DNA from: Magnetospirillum aberrantis SpK
GTDB taxonomy: Bacteria; Pseudomonadota; Alphaproteobacteria; Rhodospirillales; Magnetospirillaceae
Reading direction: 5' to 3'
DNA length: 64,000 bases
Assembly (NCBI RefSeq): GCF_011022235.1
Contig: NZ_JAAIYP010000044.1
Span: 124,001-188,000 of the forward strand
The position numbers and the translations under genes are program-made. The notes below the pieces were generated by a model. The model worked only from the letters and a program-made list of their open reading frames with translations. It was not told the DNA's origin and did not search any database. Below, piece after piece: positions 63,321 to 64,000 of the stretch (the first letter of the stretch is position 1; every line of letters starts with the position of its first letter).

Positions 63321-64000
63321 ATGCCGGGAATGAACAAACTGGTGGCGGCGCTGTTCGTCTTGGTGTGGGCCTTGGCCGCAGGGGGCGCGCGGGCGGACGT
63401 GATCACCTTGCGGGCCGACGAATGGTGCCCGTTCGATTGTTCCGGCCAACCCGAAGGCTATGGGGTCGAGGTCACCAAGGCGATTTTCGCCAAGGCCGGC
63501 CATCGGGTGGAGTTCGCCTTGTCGCCGTGGAGCCGTTCGCTCGAGGATTGCCTGCGCGGCGCGGTGACGGCGGTGATCGGCGCCGCTCCCGTCGACAGTC
63601 CCGATCTGGTGTTTCCCCATCTTCCCATCGGCGTGTGGGACACCACCTTCCTGGTGCGCCGGAACGATCCGTGGCGGTTCGACGGTGTGGCCAGCCTGAG
63701 CCGGGTCAAGCTGGGCGGCATCATCGGCTATATCTATATGGAGCCGGTGGCGTCCTATATGGACGCCAACCGCAACCGGCGGGACCGTGTCGATCTGGTG
63801 GGGGGGCGGACGCCCCTGGACGTCAACCTGCGCAAATTGTTGGGTGGACGCATCGATGCCACCATGGAAAGTCGTGCGGTCCTTGAGTACAAGCTCAAGG
63901 AGATGGGCCTTGCCGATCAGGTGGAGTTCGCCGGGGGGACGGAAAGCGGGCCGATCTACGTCGCCTTTTCCCCCAAGCATCCGAAATCGCGCGAATACGC
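63321..64000 (+). CDS. Periplasmic amino-acid-type substrate-binding protein (partial, runs off right edge)
   Basis: 226 codons to the edge. Signal peptide MPGMNKLVAALFVLVWALAA to about residue 25 (ARA). The mature part begins VITLRADEWCPFDC, then EGYGVEVTKAIFAKAGHRVE and AVIGAAPVDSPDLVF, which is the SBP_bac_3 pattern of polar-amino-acid ABC binding proteins or of sensor-linked solitary binding proteins in Magnetospirillum-like bacteria. Two cysteines (CPFDC) may form a disulfide. The frame was read directly, as its stop lies outside the window. ATG 63330 is an alternative start. Confidence 0.85.
   Translation, partial: MPGMNKLVAALFVLVWALAAGGARADVITLRADEWCPFDCSGQPEGYGVEVTKAIFAKAGHRVEFALSPWSRSLEDCLRGAVTAVIGAAPVDSPDLVFPHLPIGVWDTTFLVRRNDPWRFDGVASLSRVKLGGIIGYIYMEPVASYMDANRNRRDRVDLVGGRTPLDVNLRKLLGGRIDATMESRAVLEYKLKEMGLADQVEFAGGTESGPIYVAFSPKHPKSREY

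Overview
The window is a GC-rich chromosomal stretch of an alphaproteobacterium, most likely a Rhodospirillales member close to Magnetospirillum. That placement is inferred from gene content and codon use: a DUF2066-perM-hda row, pepA-holC, a short RpoH-type sigma factor beside a PHB-granule phasin, MlaA without a lipobox, and a CxxCH heme sensor kinase. No magnetosome, rRNA, tRNA or CRISPR loci are present. Most of the region is ordinary core genome.

Layout: 1-0.4 kb is the start of a tyrosine integrase gene running off the left edge. 0.6-3.9 kb holds rplM-rpsI and pepA-holC. 4.0-6.6 kb holds an orphan hybrid histidine-kinase-like sensor and a small membrane protein. 6.7-10.4 kb is a complete biotin-dependent acyl-CoA decarboxylase sodium pump operon (mmdA-D-C-B type). 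10.4-12.4 kb holds a serine-recombinase-like protein without catalytic residues and mltA. 12.4-12.9 kb is an AT-rich intergenic block with iterated motifs. 12.9-17.1 kb holds an adaptor/permease/LolD-like ATPase exporter and yihY. 17.3-22.3 kb holds fabI, aroC, sppA and an SDR. 22.3-25.6 kb holds two tandem mlaA genes and a chemoreceptor. 25.7-31.7 kb holds purM-purN (purM apparently with an AUU start), DUF2066, a TPR protein, perM and hda. 31.8-36.5 kb holds a PepSY protein, sixA, ppk and ppx. 36.7-39.3 kb holds two tandem paralogues of a family I do not recognise. 45.9-64 kb is again core: map, sfsA, methyltransferases, comF, grx, nit, aspartate aminotransferase, rpoH, phasin, rodZ, ptsP, lysC, ubiG, a heme-binding histidine kinase and the start of a periplasmic binding protein.

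The accessory heart is 39.6-45.6 kb. A 730-residue protein has an N-terminal peptidoglycan-binding-like domain, a long helical region, a proline-rich linker and a C-terminal Tlde1/L,D-transpeptidase-like domain. It is followed by a small membrane protein that is a candidate immunity factor. Immediately downstream lies a second, 5'-truncated copy of the same delivery region (about 1.22 kb, near-identical) joined to a different C-terminal tail and followed by an AT-rich DUF1493-like gene. This is the architecture of a polymorphic toxin locus with an orphan C-terminal toxin/immunity cassette. Both toxin-immunity gaps carry a 12-bp inverted repeat. A ParDE-type toxin-antitoxin pair with a clear promoter and operator flanks the locus.

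Regulatory features include several rho-independent terminators, a strong phasin promoter, an 18-bp palindrome on the mlaA start codon, a 15-bp purM-purN intercistronic hairpin, and five consecutive hairpins between ppx and the tandem paralogues.
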